Assembly (NCBI GenBank): GCA_905221605.1
Contig: CAJNDS010002812.1
Coordinates: 315,001 to 377,000, forward strand
DNA length: 62,000 nt
Direction of reading: 5' to 3'
Origin: Symbiodinium natans
Taxonomy: Eukaryota > Sar > Dinophyceae > Suessiales > Symbiodiniaceae
Made by a program: the position numbers and the translations under genes. This document shows, one piece after another, positions 19,797 through 29,996 of the stretch (position 1 is the first letter of the stretch; each line of letters opens with the position of its first letter). The notes beneath the pieces were generated by a model. That model saw only the letters and a list, made by a program, of their open reading frames with translations, ran no database searches and was not told the origin of the DNA.

Positions 19797-19872
19797 CAGG
19801 GTTTAGGGTTTAGGGTTTAGGGTTTAGGGTTCAGGGTTTAGGGTTTAGGGTTTAGGGTTTAGGGTTCAGGGT
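19797..19872 (+). repeat. TTTAGGG array, about 11 copies
   Basis: Two TTCAGGG variants; otherwise perfect. Confidence 0.95.
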
Positions 19873-20202
19873 GGTTTGCGATATCGCGGGCCCTCATTGG
19901 CCTGTCGGGGTTCGGGCGGAGGGAGTTCGAGAGGCTGGGAGGAGTGTCCGTTTTCACTTCCTGTGACCATGGATGATGACCACAGCCTGTTTAGGGTTTA
20001 GGGGTTCCTTCTTGGGGTGCTTATTATAAAGAGCCCTAAACCCTAAACCCTTAACCCTTAACCCTAAATCCTATTATTTGGGGGGACCTATCATGAATAG
20101 TGAGTAACCCTCTCGGCTCCACCCCTAGAGTTGCCATGGTGCAGCTTCACTCCCAGGGCTTCAAGAAAGCTCCACGCGGCAGCTCCCAAAGAGCCCCAAA
20201 TT

Positions 20203-20228
20203 AGGGTTTAGGGTTTAGGGTTTAGGGT
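20203..20228 (+). repeat. Short TTTAGGG array abutting family J
   Basis: About four units ending directly at the left side of the tandem family J element. Confidence 0.92.
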
Positions 20229-20242
20229 AAATGCCCTTAGCT

Positions 20243-20392
20243 GAAAGAATGTACCTTAAATCATATTAAGGACCCCTATATGATTTAAGGAGTCTTCCTT
20301 AATGAAAGAATATACCTTCGATCATATTTAGGACCCCTATGTAATTTAAGGAGTCTTCCTTAATGAAGGGTTTTCTATTGGGCTCTTTAAGG
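20243..20392. repeat. Family J element with a tandem 61-bp core
   Basis: The 61-base unit (GAAAGAATGTACCTTAAATC...TTCCTTAAT) occurs at 20243-20303 and again, slightly diverged, at 20304-20364. The right tip AATGAAGGG...ATTGGGCTCTTT is the inverted match of the left tip seen at 60278 (AAAGAGCCCAAT...CCTTCATT). The left tip is missing where the heptamer array begins. Confidence 0.75.
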
Positions 20393-20490
20393 GCTTGCTG
20401 CCAGGCCATTCACGGGCCGGGTGTCCGCGGCAGCGGCCGTAGCTCTGCAGCAGAGAGCACACACACTTTCAAGTTTCGTCGCGCCTCGTC

Positions 20491-20905
20491 CACCCCCCCC
20501 CCCTTCCCGCCCTTCCCCCCCTTCCCTTCCCCCCCTTCCCCCCCCTTCCCCTTCCCTCCCTTCCCCCCTTCCCCCCTCCCCCCCCCCCTTCTCCCCCCCC
20601 TTCCCCCCCCCTTCCCCCCCCCTTCCCCCCCCTTCCCCCCCCCTTCCCCCCCCCTTCCCCCCCCCCTTCCCCCCCCCTTCCCCCCCCTCTTCCCCCCACC
20701 TTCCCTCCCTTCCCACCCCTTCTTCCCCCCCTTCCCCTTCCCTTCCCCCCCCTCCCCCCCTTCCCCCCCCCTTCCCCCCCCCCCCCCTTTCCCCCCCTTC
20801 CCCCCCCTTCCCCCCCCCTTCCCCCCCAGCCACCCCGCCCCCCCCCCCTTCCCCCCCCTTCCCCCCCTTCCCCCCCTCCACCCCCTCCCCCCCCTCCCCC
20901 CTCCC
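20491..20905 (+). repeat. C-rich CCCCCTT pyrimidine tract, about 415 bp
   Basis: Runs of 4 to 13 C are separated by TT, with rare A or G. All three plus frames are open and proline-rich and the minus frames are glycine-rich. The predicted 165-210 codon proteins are composition artefacts. Confidence 0.97.
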
Positions 20906-20999
20906 AAAACTCAAGCTTCTTGGGCTTTGGAAAGGACCGACTGTGGAGTTCAAGGATCTGCAGTTCAGGGATTCGGTGCTTTACGTCGGCTGTAGGGTT

Positions 21000-21560
21000 C
21001 TCGTGGGTTGTTGCTCTCCTCTGGGCTTCCTATAAGCCCTACACCCTTGGGATACCCTTGGGTGGGCGGCATACTACACAATGAGGTTGAGCATGGAATA
21101 TGGCTTGGGGTAGGTCTGGAGTGACCTGAACTTCTGTACATGTGTTTTGTTTTGCTACACGTTGTTATGGTAGAGTGGCTGTTTCCTGCCTGCCCTGCTG
21201 AGAGTTTGCATCGCCTAGGCATCAGATGATACGGCGGAACCTGACTCTACAGGCCAGCCAGCTGCTGTGGATCTTGATCTCCAAATCGACGCCTGAATTG
21301 TTGGGGCTTGTTTCAGTACAAAATCTTGCATTCGAGCTCCCAATTTTGAGCACAATCCGCTTCGGGCTTTAGAGTGCTTTGCTTCGAGACACACGGGTGA
21401 CTCGAAACAAGGTTTTGTGTGAGGTGCCTGCAGCTTTCGGCCTTGCACCTCCTGAAAATCACAAATCAATCGACGTACCCCAAAGTCATAAAAAGGCCTG
21501 CAGCCAGCTCTCAACGCACCAGCAACCATATACAACGAACTTCAACCTGGCAGCACACCT
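21000..21560. other. Unassigned stretch
   Basis: No heptamers are present here. Open frames of up to 106 codons occur on both strands, but none is recognisable. Confidence 0.3.
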
Positions 21561-21564
21561 CACA

Positions 21565-21566
<2 letters not shown>

Positions 21567-21596
<30 letters not shown>

Positions 21597-21606
21597 CCCC
21601 CCCCTC
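21567..21606. repeat. C homopolymer tract
   Basis: About 35 C broken by a single A. Confidence 0.95.
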
Positions 21607-21814
21607 CCAATTCACGAGCACGTCCTCCGGCCAGAGTCCAATACCCTAAGGCCCAAAACCCTTGCTTTAGATACTGAGGCCTTACACCCAGACTCCCCAA
21701 AACCAAAGAAGCCCTCAACCCCAAATCCGGAAGCCCCCAAAAGCGGCCCTGAATACCCCAGGGATGGCTCAGGACTTGGACCATTGGAGATGAAATAGGA
21801 TTTAGGGTCTAGGT

Positions 21815-21972
21815 TCGGGGATTTAGGGTTTAGGGTTTATAGGGTTGTGAGAACTCTGTTTTGGGTTCTCAGGGCTTTAGGTGGACTCAGGGTTCTTGGC
21901 CGCATGAACCCCTTCCTTAAATTTCAGGGTTTAGGGAGTTTAGGGAGTTTAGGGTTTGGGGTTTAGGGAGCA
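21815..21972 (+). repeat. Scattered TTTAGGG units
   Basis: Short groups at 21815-21845 and 21925-21970, including TTTAGGGAG duplications. Confidence 0.85.
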
Positions 21973-22106
21973 CTCGTGGCGTGAGGTTGCAGGTTCCAGC
22001 TGGTGTTCTGGGAGGGGCCCCACATTCTAGGAACTATACAGGATAGTTCAGGGGCAACCTTCAGCCCGTCATCAAGCCCCTGTGTACTTTGAGCTATTGG
22101 CTGTTC

Positions 22107-22245
22107 AGGGCCTAGGGCTTTAGGGTTTAGGGTTTATAGGGTTCAGGGTTTCTAGGGCAAAGGGTTTAGGGAGCCCCAGAAACCGAAAGAGCCCCGGAAC
22201 CCTAAACCCTAAACTCTAAACCCTAAACCCTAAACCCTAAATCAC
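22107..22245. repeat. Two short heptamer arrays facing each other
   Basis: TTTAGGG units at 22120-22175 are followed by CCCTAAA units at 22196-22242. Confidence 0.9.
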
Positions 22246-22331
22246 ACCCTTGCTGGCCAGGATCGCTGCGAAGCTACAGCTTGCTCACGCTGCAGCGGGT
22301 GTTGGGTGCCCTGGCCCGACCCGTCTCAAGC

Positions 22332-22463
22332 TTAGGGTTTAGGGTTTAGGGTTTAGGGTTTAGGGTTTAGGGTTTAGGGTTTAGGGTTTAGGGTTTAGGG
22401 TTTAGGGTTTAGGGTTTAGGGTTTAGGGTTTAGGGTTTAGGGTTTAGGGTTTAGGGTTTAGGG
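22332..22463 (+). repeat. TTTAGGG array, about 19 copies
   Basis: A perfect run with no variant unit. Confidence 0.98.
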
Positions 22464-22700
22464 GGTGCTCAACGTGGAGTAGATGTGCGGCTGTCCATGC
22501 TTACAATGCCTTCGAGTCCTGAAGAAAACAAACCCCAAGGCCTCCAGGCCCGAAATCTGGAGCCCTAAACCCTAAACCGTAAACCCTAAATCCTGAGCCA
22601 GGTTTCAGATGCTGTGGGTTAAGCTGCCATGTGCAGGTTCGAAGCCCTTCTGAAATGCCTTTTTTAGAGGTTCACGGAGTAGCTATGCATTGCTTCAGGG

Positions 22701-22810
22701 TGTTGGGGTCTCAGGGAGTCTCTGGGAATGAGGTGCCCTATATAATCCCTCAAAGGGGATATTATAGGGGGATATAGGGTACCTCATTCCCTCATTCCCT
22801 ACTCACCAAC
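22701..22810. repeat. Family F palindromic element
   Basis: GTTGGGGTCTCAGGGA at the left pairs with TCATTCCCTACTCACCAAC at the right. GGGAATGAGGTGCCCTATAT is inverted near the right end as ATAGGGTACCTCATTCCC. Confidence 0.75.
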
Positions 22811-22823
22811 AGTAAGCTTAAGG

Positions 22824-22876
22824 GTGTAGGGTTTAGGGTTTAGGGTTTTGGGTTTAGGGTTTAGGGTTTAGGGTTG
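22824..22876 (+). repeat. TTTAGGG array, about 7 copies
   Basis: Starts 14 bp to the right of the family F element. Confidence 0.94.
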
Positions 22877-22969
22877 GGAGGTGTCGGCATCTTCATCGGC
22901 GTGTACTTCCTGCAGCGCTTCTTCGGGTCAAAGACACCTGCGGCATGGCGCGAGATGCGGTTGGGGCTG

Positions 22970-23066
22970 AACCCTAAACCCTAAACCCTAAACCCTAAAC
23001 CCTAAACCCTAAACCCGAAACCCTAAACCCTAAACCCTAAACCCTAAACCCTAAACCCTAAACCTT
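22970..23066 (-). repeat. CCCTAAA array, about 13 copies
   Basis: One CCCGAAA unit in the middle; the rest are perfect. Confidence 0.97.
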
Positions 23067-23705
23067 CCGAGCCAATCCCGAAACGATCTTACGCATCGTA
23101 GGATCCCTCGGGTTCAGGGTTCACGGCTAAGGGTGTAGGGCTCCCTCACAAACCCAACCAAGCAAATCATGGCACCCCTTTGTTCTTGGACCTCTGGGCA
23201 GCACAGATACTTGAGCACGTGTGAAGTCATCGTGGGATCCCTACTACTTGCGTAGGACTATGGCCAACCAAGGGGTATTGGAGTCACAGGTTTAACCTAG
23301 CTATCTATGTGCCCCTCAAAACCCTCCACTCCATTATTCTTTGCTTGCCATCGAAATAGGTACCCAAACCGAACGCAATGCATTCGGCATTCTGAAAGCC
23401 CAGCGCTGACAGGGCCAAACGGTGCTCCCCACCCAAAAAAAGAGCACAGCAAACCTGAAGGAGCAAGTTGCGTTTTCTTAACGTCCCCCCTTTCACCCCA
23501 GGTTCAGCGTGGCTAGATGCGGTAAACAGACAGTCGAAAGCGGTGGACCCTAAACCACGCGACTTCAGCTTCGAATCGCACCAAGCGGTGTTTTGGGTTC
23601 AGTGTTTAGAAGACTACAACTCCATGGCTCAACCCCCCAGGCACCAAAGCATATAGTAACCTTACGAAACCGAACCCGAAAGAACACGCACGGGGGGCGT
23701 CGGGG

Positions 23706-23726
23706 CGGGGGGGGGGGGGGGGGGGA
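23706..23726. repeat. G homopolymer tract
   Basis: About 18-20 consecutive G. Confidence 0.93.
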
Positions 23727-23811
23727 AGGGTTGATAGGACCCTGCCGATGGTAACCTTTGTACCCTTAAACAAAGGGGAAATGCGCCATAGCTCTGTTCA
23801 CCATTTTGGAG

Positions 23812-23908
23812 CTACTATTGGCTGAAGAACCCCCCTAAGAATAAAAAGAAGTAAGTACCAATCATGAAGAGTATTTCTATTTTGGGTGGTTCTGAAGCAA
23901 ATAGTAGG
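23812..23908. repeat. Palindromic element (singleton, related to 40926)
   Basis: CTACTATTGGCTGAAGAACC at the left pairs with GGTTCTGAAGCAAATAGTAG at the right. The right tip resembles GTTCTTAAGCAAATAGT at 40937. Confidence 0.65.
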
Positions 23909-23920
23909 TAGGTAAATGTT

Positions 23921-24024
23921 GGGATGTTCCCCCTTATGCTACTTACTAACAGTCCTTCATAGGGATTTGCATGGGGGGGTACTACAATCCCCATTAAGGA
24001 CTGTTAGTATAAGGGAAACATCCC
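23921..24024. repeat. Family A palindromic element
   Basis: The ends are GGGATGTTCCCCC and GGGAAACATCCC. The left arm has a short insertion (ATGCTACTTACTAACAGTCC) that repeats TACT. Confidence 0.85.
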
Positions 24025-24124
24025 AAGGTCAATGAAAGATCCGGGTAAAGCGCGATCTCAGGTAGGCGGAATGCTGCTGGTGTTCTTCTCGATGCTGGGG
24101 CTTGAGGCGATCAACCCAAGGACA

Positions 24125-24215
24125 GGCTGCAGGGTTTAGGGTTTAGGGTTTAGGCTTGGGGGGGGGGGTGTGGGGGGCTTGGTGGGTGGGTTTAGGGTTT
24201 GGGTTTAAGCCAAGG
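24125..24215 (+). repeat. TTTAGGG patch with a G/T-rich tail
   Basis: Three perfect units are followed by a G-rich tract and two decayed units. Confidence 0.88.
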
Positions 24216-24659
24216 ACGGGTGCTTACGAAAGACTTGCTCTGGGGTATTGGGATTTAGGGACGTGCTCCTGGCGCGAAGGCTCCCACGCCATAGTTCACT
24301 CTAACAAAGCCCTTCTAGGCCGTGCACTACCTCCTCGAGTCGTGTAGGGACTGCTTCGGAGATCTTGAACCCCACCCCCAACACCCTACAACATCCGCAA
24401 CCTACCTCACAGGTCTGACTCGTAAAATCAAAGTTGCAGAACGAACACTTGGCGGTCCTTGGGACATTGTGCATTCTGCCCTTTGCGTTTAAAGAGGGTC
24501 CTACCTAGGAATCCACGTTTGCGCAACGCGGTGTCGGATTTGCAAAGCAAGGACGGCTCAGCGCGTTTTCGAGTTTCTGGAGCCGGGCTACCGATTTCTG
24601 GTGAAGTGGCCGGGGTCTCAGCGTTTAGGGCTCAGCTAGAGTTAACCCTGCACCGGACT

Positions 24660-24709
24660 TAAAACCCTAAACCCTAAACCCTAAACCCTAAACCCTAAAC
24701 CCTAAACCT
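24660..24709 (-). repeat. CCCTAAA array, 7 copies
   Basis: A perfect run. Confidence 0.96.
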
Positions 24710-24939
24710 GCAAAGGCATAGGGTTTCGGGTAAGCCCCAAACCCTGCGTACCATTTTGGGGGATCTCGTGCCTTAGACTGCCCACCCCGTCGCCGAGGAC
24801 GCCCAGATCTGCATGTAGCGCAGGGCATTCTTTCTTCCTACGGTTCTGGTTGTCATTCTCATGCGTTAACCTCTTTTGTCAGTTGTTTGTGAAGAGGCTT
24901 AGTTTTCGGGTTCCGGACTTAGTAGGGTTTAAGTTGCAT

Positions 24940-24974
24940 CGGTTTAGGGTTTAGGGTTTAGGGTTTAGGGTTCA
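24940..24974 (+). repeat. TTTAGGG array, 5 copies
   Basis: A perfect run ending TTCAGC. Confidence 0.95.
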
Positions 24975-25200
24975 GCATCTCAAGTTCGAGCATCTACTAG
25001 GCCAGCAGTGTGTGTAGGCAACGGAAAAAACCCACCCACCCAGAGAATCCCAAAACATTAAGAAAATAAAAAGTTTACATTTCTTATCAGCAAGCCCTGT
25101 CCTCCAACCTCACTCCATCATGGACCATCCTACCCACGAACCATTTCATCGGCCCCCATGGAGGGGCGGGACAAGAAATCCTGAAACCGTCGGTTTTGGT

Positions 25201-25450
25201 TTGGGGGTGGGGGGGTGGGGTGGGGGGGGGGGGGGGGTGGGGGGGGGGGTGGGGGGGGGGTGGGGGGTGGGGGGGGTGGGGGGGGTGGGGGGGGTGGGGG
25301 GCGGGGGGTGGGGGGGGGGGGGGGGGTGGGGGGGGGGTGGGGGGGGGGTGGGGGGGGGTGGGGGTGGGGGGGGGGGGTGGGGGGGGGGGGGGGGGGGAGG
25401 TGGGGGGGGGGGGGGGGTGGGGGGGGGGGGGGGTGGGGGGGGGGGGGTGG
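25201..25450 (+). repeat. G-rich GGGGGT tract, about 250 bp
   Basis: Runs of 3 to 17 G are separated by single T, with one A and two C. It gives glycine-rich plus and proline-rich minus frames that are not genes. It has high G-quadruplex potential on the plus strand. Confidence 0.97.
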
Positions 25451-25524
25451 GCCGGCACGAAGCACATTACCCTACAAATACTACACCGTAAAATTTTACT
25501 ACCGTATTTACTACATAAAAAATA

Positions 25525-25657
25525 CCCTTAGCCACGAAGAAATTACCCTTAGCCACGAAGAAATTACCCTTAGCCACGAAGAAATTACCCTTAGCCACGA
25601 AGAAATTACCCTTAGCCACGAAGAAATTACCCTTAGCCACGAAGAAATTACCCTTAG
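25525..25657 (+). repeat. 21-bp minisatellite, about 6.3 copies
   Basis: The unit starts CCCTTAGCCACG and ends AAGAAATTA. The copies look identical, so the array is young or homogenised. Because 21 is a multiple of three, one frame stays open as a 7-residue repeat (EITLSHE), but that frame runs straight out of the G tract. Confidence 0.95.
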
Positions 25658-25741
25658 CGCCCAGATGAAGGGACCATGAAAATGCCCTAGAAGCTTAAGG
25701 GAACAAAGAATCAGCCCGGGGCTCCCGGCACGGAAGCCGGC

Positions 25742-25806
25742 GAGGGGTTCAGGGTTCAGGGTTCAGGGTTTAGGGTTTAGGGTATAGGGTTTAGGGTTTA
25801 GGGTTT
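25742..25806 (+). repeat. TTTAGGG array with TTCAGGG variants, about 9 units
   Basis: Three TTCAGGG units at the left give way to TTTAGGG. Confidence 0.94.
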
Positions 25807-25859
25807 TTCGGAACCCTACCTGTAGAGTGACCTGTCGGTTCTACCCCTCCAGGGATGGG

Positions 25860-26006
25860 GGGTGTACCTTGTTTCTTGGGTACATGAAGCGGGGTTTGTT
25901 TTTCTGTTAGGTGAGTGTATATAAGGTTCCTTTTTAATATGTGTGAGTGTATATACCTGGTGTCCTTTTGGGGGTACAAGAAATATGTACCCTACTTCAT
26001 ACGTAC
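25860..26006. repeat. Repeat shared with 28095, with inverted ends
   Basis: GTACCTTGTTTCTTGGGTAC at the left is inverted as GTACAAGAAATATGTACCC at the right. The right 90 bases (from GTGAGTGTATATAAGGTTCC) recur at 28095-28184 with few changes. Confidence 0.75.
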
Positions 26007-26497
26007 CCTTTCTTGTTAAGGCACAAGGGTTTCTCCAGGTAGAGGTCCTTGCTAGGGAAAAAGGCGAGTCTGTAGGGGAAAGAGGAGGAGAAATGATATC
26101 CACAATGAAGATGTTCGGCAAGCTGGTGTTATGATCAAAGTATTTGCGCGGATGGGGCCCCTGCCTTAGTTGTTCAGCACGTAACCGACTAGGCTTTCTT
26201 TGTGTATGTGGTCCGTGTTTTTTGTGTCAAAGCTGAACCTTTCACATTCGCAGGACATTGTCTAAATCAGTGTTAGGGATCCTTTTTACTTTTTGGGTTA
26301 TGGGCTTTCTTATAGATAAACAGAAAGGATCCTTTTATCTTCCTAGGGGAACAGGGATTAAGTTGTAGACTCTTGCAGGTTCATGACAAGTTTGGTCAGC
26401 CTCGACCCCTAAAACTTGAAATCTCTAAGCCCATACATCCCAAAGCCTCCAGCCCTAAGCTGGGCTACCGCGTGCCTTGCGAAGGCGGCTGCGCGTT

Positions 26498-26555
26498 GAG
26501 GGTTTAGGGTTTAGGGTTTAGGGTTTAGGGTTTAGGGTTTAGGGTTTAGGGTATT
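26498..26555 (+). repeat. TTTAGGG array, 8 copies
   Basis: A perfect run ending TATTCC. Confidence 0.97.
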
Positions 26556-26690
26556 CCTGGGAGCTTCTTGCTGCGCCACATTCGGCCTTTATCTGTTGCT
26601 CGGCGATTCTCTCGGTGCCTTTCCTTGTGACTTGCCGAGCGCGGGCACTAGCATGAGACGAGTCTCTCCAGTCTCTCCGTTTGAATGTGG

Positions 26691-26785
26691 AGCTTTACGT
26701 ATATAAGGGACCCCTAATATAGACCCCCCAAAGTGGGATCCCCTTATGATAGTGACCCCAAAAAAGGTACCCCTAACATCGTAAC
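26691..26785. repeat. Family K element
   Basis: TATATAAGGGACCCC, GTGGGATCCCCTTATGATAG and AAAAAGGTACCCCTAA follow the family K order. The tips TTTACG and CGTAAC are short. Confidence 0.7.
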
Positions 26786-26880
26786 AAAAGTTGTAACCTG
26801 CGATTTCAGAGCGAGGCTCATCGTTTTCTTTGTGCCGGCGTTGGCGTGGCACCCAGTTTCACTGCAGCTGGCCAGATTGT

Positions 26881-26931
26881 GTGCCCTAAACCCTAAACCC
26901 TAAACTCGAAACCCTAAGCCCTAAACCCTAA
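26881..26931 (-). repeat. CCCTAAA array, about 7 units
   Basis: One CTCGAAA and one CCCTAAG variant. Confidence 0.9.
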
Positions 26932-27205
26932 TCCGGGCTAGGTTCCCTTGTAAACACCATGAACAGGGGCACCTGGGCTACAGCCCTTTCCTGTCAGTTT
27001 GTTCAATTCAAGCTCTTCTCGCTTTCAATATTATAATACGACAGCTTCAGGCTTCTGGTATTTCTGGGCCCGACCCCTAACTCTAAAACTCATGTTGTAC
27101 TTCAACAAAGCAAGCTTGAGCTTTCGCAGTTTTTGCACCCGAAGCACTGCGGCCTAACTTCGTGTCTGGACATCAGTGACCCCTATAACTTTTAACCAGA
27201 ACACC

Positions 27206-27232
27206 AAGGGTTTAGGGTTTAGGGTTTAGGGT
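27206..27232 (+). repeat. TTTAGGG array, 4 copies
   Basis: Perfect units; the next array, 70 bp on, faces the other way. Confidence 0.94.
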
Positions 27233-27300
27233 TCCAACCAACTTAGGCTTCTCGAGTCCAAACCAGAAGGTCTCTGTTGTTTTGCTGAGGGGTGTAGGCA

Positions 27301-27379
27301 CCCTAAACCCTAAACCCTAAACCCTAAACCCTAAACCCTAAACCCTAAACCCTAAACCCTAAACCCTAAACCCTAAACC
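27301..27379 (-). repeat. CCCTAAA array, 11 copies
   Basis: Perfect apart from the last unit. Confidence 0.97.
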
Positions 27380-27512
27380 GTCACAGTCCAAGACAGGGAG
27401 CCTAAGAACCAGCGAGACCGCTCCTCCTCAACGAGGTGCTTTAGATGTCTTCAGGCTACGTGCCGCACCACACCCCAGTCCGCAAACCTGCAAGCCAAAA
27501 CCCCCAAGCCAC

Positions 27513-27578
27513 CCTAAACCCTAAACCCTAAACCCTAAACCCTAAACCCTAAACCCTAAACCCTAAACCCTAAACCCA
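27513..27578 (-). repeat. CCCTAAA array, 9 copies
   Basis: A perfect run. Confidence 0.97.
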
Positions 27579-27680
27579 TAGATCCTGAAGCTGCGAAGCG
27601 TCCGCAGTGCAGGTGCGAGTTTCCCTGATCCACGTGGATCTCGGAGTCGGTGGCCTCATTCGTGCCTTCAGTTGCAATTG

Positions 27681-27807
27681 CTTCCTAGGATGCCCAGTAA
27701 TCAGTAGTACCCTTATTCCCTTTTTGGGGGGTTTAGGTTCCCTTATAAACCCCTTTAAGCAAAAAGGGCACCCTTTTTAAGCCTAGGTTACTGGGCAGCC
27801 TAGCTTC
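27681..27807. repeat. Family D palindromic element
   Basis: CTTCCTAGGATGCCCAGTAA at the left pairs with TTACTGGGCAGCCTAGCTTC at the right. The core has GGTTCCCTTATAAACCCC and AAAAAGGGCACCCTTT, which resembles the family C core, so C and D are probably related. Confidence 0.85.
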
Positions 27808-27819
27808 AATGGTTGTTGA

Positions 27820-27960
27820 GGGGCTCAGGGTTTAGGGCTTATGGGGCTTAGGGGTTGATGCTTAGGGTCCTGCGTCTTGAGGCTTGTGGGTTTTCGGGCT
27901 TAGGGGTCTATAGGGGCTCTTGCTTGGGGTGTAGCTTGAGGCACCCCGTTGTGCTCTTTT
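27820..27960 (+). repeat. Decayed GGGCTTAGGG stretch
   Basis: G/T-rich words such as GGGGCTTAGGGG and GGGTTTAGGGC without a stable period. Confidence 0.6.
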
Positions 27961-28094
27961 GGGGCTCTAAGGCGCTTTTGCTCTGCATTCTTTAGCCCAA
28001 AGATGCTCACAGTGAGTCATTTGTGGCGGGAGGCGGTGAGTTGGTTCTGGTTTTGCCGTTCTTATGTGAAGCAGGGTTTATATTATTGTTTTTG

Positions 28095-28184
28095 GTGAGT
28101 GTATATAAGGTTCCTTTTGAATATTGTTGAGTGTATTTATTTGGTGTCCTTTTGGGGGTACAAGAAATATATACCCTACTTCAT
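28095..28184. repeat. Second copy of the 25.9-kb repeat
   Basis: GTGAGTGTATATAAGGTTCC, TTGGTGTCCTTTTGGGGGTA and ACCCTACTTCAT match 25911-26000 in order. The left inverted arm of the first copy is not found here. Confidence 0.8.
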
Positions 28185-28499
28185 GTCCATCGAGTGTCGG
28201 GAGACTCAACGTCAAAGGCGGTTGGTAGCGGGTGGCGCGGGTGGCTCATGCTGCGATCTTCTCGGCTTCCAGTGCCCCGTGGATTTGAGCCACGGTCCCC
28301 TACTAGAATCCTCACACCTAATCAGATGCCCTAAACCCTATAAACCCTAAACCCCATTCCCTAGCCCCCAGGTCCTGAGCTGTTGGGTTCGTAGGGGCCG
28401 TAGTAAACTGCCTCCCACAGTTCAACCCTTCCTAGAGTAAACGAGGTAACAGGTTTGGGGTTTAGGGTTCGGGTTTAGGGTTTAGGGCCTGGAATTGCA

Positions 28500-28860
28500 T
28501 GTAATTTAAAGCAGGTTCAGTTTACCAAACATTTAAGGTACATGTCTCTTTGGAAGTGTGTAGTACACGCTAGGTATAGCCTCTGGAGCTCATGAGCTGC
28601 CACTGATTGCACATTGGGTAGGTAGGCTCAGCTTTCTTTCTTCACATATGGGCCTACTGTCCCACACTGTCCTCATGAGCTGGTGCCTTATACCCGAGAC
28701 CCTACACCCTAAGTAAGCACTTCACACGAAACCTGTGGGGCCCTTTGCCTCACCATAGCTGCACTCCGTAGAAACCAATGTGCATCCTTGTTTTGTTTAC
28801 TTGACCTTAGGGTTTTCTCATGTCCCTCTACCCCCCTCGCCCTTTGAGCCCGTCCCTAAC
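28500..28860. other. Unassigned stretch
   Basis: No gene, palindrome or heptamer array was recognised. Confidence 0.3.
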
Positions 28861-28886
28861 CAAGCATTACATATCCCGCCTCCCAC

Positions 28887-28952
28887 CCCCTAAACCCTAA
28901 ACCCTGAACCCTAAAACCTACACCCTAAACCCTAAACCCTACATAAACCCAA
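28887..28952 (-). repeat. CCCTAAA array with variants, about 9 units
   Basis: CCCTGAA, CCCTAAAA, CCTACA and CCCTACATAAA variants make this an eroded array. Confidence 0.88.
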
Positions 28953-29109
28953 AACCCTATTATCTACCTGCAGAGGTGTATTCGCCCTGCTGCTTCTGGG
29001 CCCCGCGGCTCATACGTGCTATGGGGTACATCATGGGGATCAGAACATGGGCATCATATGGGGATGATGCAGGTATCATATGTCATACATACTCACACAC
29101 GCACGTATC

Positions 29110-29242
29110 TATCTATCTATATATATATATATATAGATTATTTCTACTATTATTGTTATTACTATTACTACTATTTTTACTTTCATTACAATTATTACTA
29201 TTATGATTCATCTATTTTTATTATCATTATTATTGTTATTCA
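29110..29242. repeat. (TA)n followed by an ATT/ACT trinucleotide array
   Basis: A (TA)n run with TC steps (29110-29134) leads into about 100 bp of imperfect ATT/ACT repeat. Confidence 0.92.
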
Positions 29243-29429
29243 TGCGCATATACAGATAAAGGGATCACATATGTATGTGTACGTGTACACATGTGTACAC
29301 ATGTGTTCCTAGATGAGTCGCGTCTTTTCTAGGGATGAGTGCAGGAGTCCAAGTCTTCCATTGGAGCCTGGCACCACACCCGGGATGCCCCCATCACCTC
29401 TAAATCCTCTACACTTGCTTGACTCTTTA

Positions 29430-29470
29430 GGGTTCAGGGTTTAGGGTTTAGGGATTTAGGATTTAGGGCT
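29430..29470 (+). repeat. TTTAGGG array, about 5 units
   Basis: TTCAGGG, TTTAGGGA and TTTAGGA variants are present. Confidence 0.88.
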
Positions 29471-29673
29471 GAGGAGAAAACCTGCTCACTACCCCCTCTG
29501 GACCCTTTGAAGCCCCAAAGTTGGGTGTGCAGTCTTGAGGCAACACGATTTTTTATAACCGGCCGAGAGGTTGGTTCATCACCTTCATGGGCACGGCGGC
29601 CGTGGCGGGTGCCTCGCCGTCTCACTTCGGTCCGGGGAGACCTTCAAGGTTTGGGATTTGTAGAGTTTTGGCT

Positions 29674-29790
29674 ACCCTAAACCCTAAACCCTAAACCCTA
29701 AACCCTAAACCCTAAACCCTAAACTCGGGGGGATGGGGGAGGGAGGGTGGGAGGCGGGGTGGGGAGGGGGAGGGGGGACAGGGGGGTTGG
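29674..29790. repeat. CCCTAAA array followed by a purine-rich G tract
   Basis: Seven perfect CCCTAAA units (29674-29726) are followed by about 60 bp of GGGA/GGGT-rich sequence with G-quadruplex potential. Confidence 0.93.
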
Positions 29791-29996
29791 GCCGCACCCT
29801 GAAGTGGGTGGCACATTGCCAAAGAGCCTGCGGCGTTTTTGGGTTTAATGTGGTTTCTTCAGGTATTTGGCCCCCAGCACCGATGGCTCTAGGGATTTTT
29901 TAGGCCCGGCCTCTTCGGTTGTTCTGGCCTACCAGCACCCCCATGCCCAGCCACGGAAAGTACCTAAGAAAAGCACAAGGCCCCTGGCCCTCTAAA

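Noticed and set aside
19380-19820. 146-codon frame with GFIGFI repeats
   Set aside because: The nine-base repeat forces an open frame; the opposite strand is open for the same reason.
20363-21035. Long proline-rich and glycine-rich open frames (165-210 codons) on both strands
   Set aside because: They are products of the pyrimidine tract: several frames are open at once and composition is almost one residue.
25087-25679. Glycine-rich and proline-rich frames over 25.1-25.7 kb
   Set aside because: Caused by the G-rich tract and the in-frame 21-bp minisatellite.
26275-26352. Possible hairpin around two GGATCCTTTT words
   Set aside because: The words are partly self-complementary and the flanks do not pair.
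28205-28312. tRNA-like wording around GGTGGCTCATGC and TTTGAGCCACGG
   Set aside because: The arms cannot be arranged into a cloverleaf with the usual spacing.
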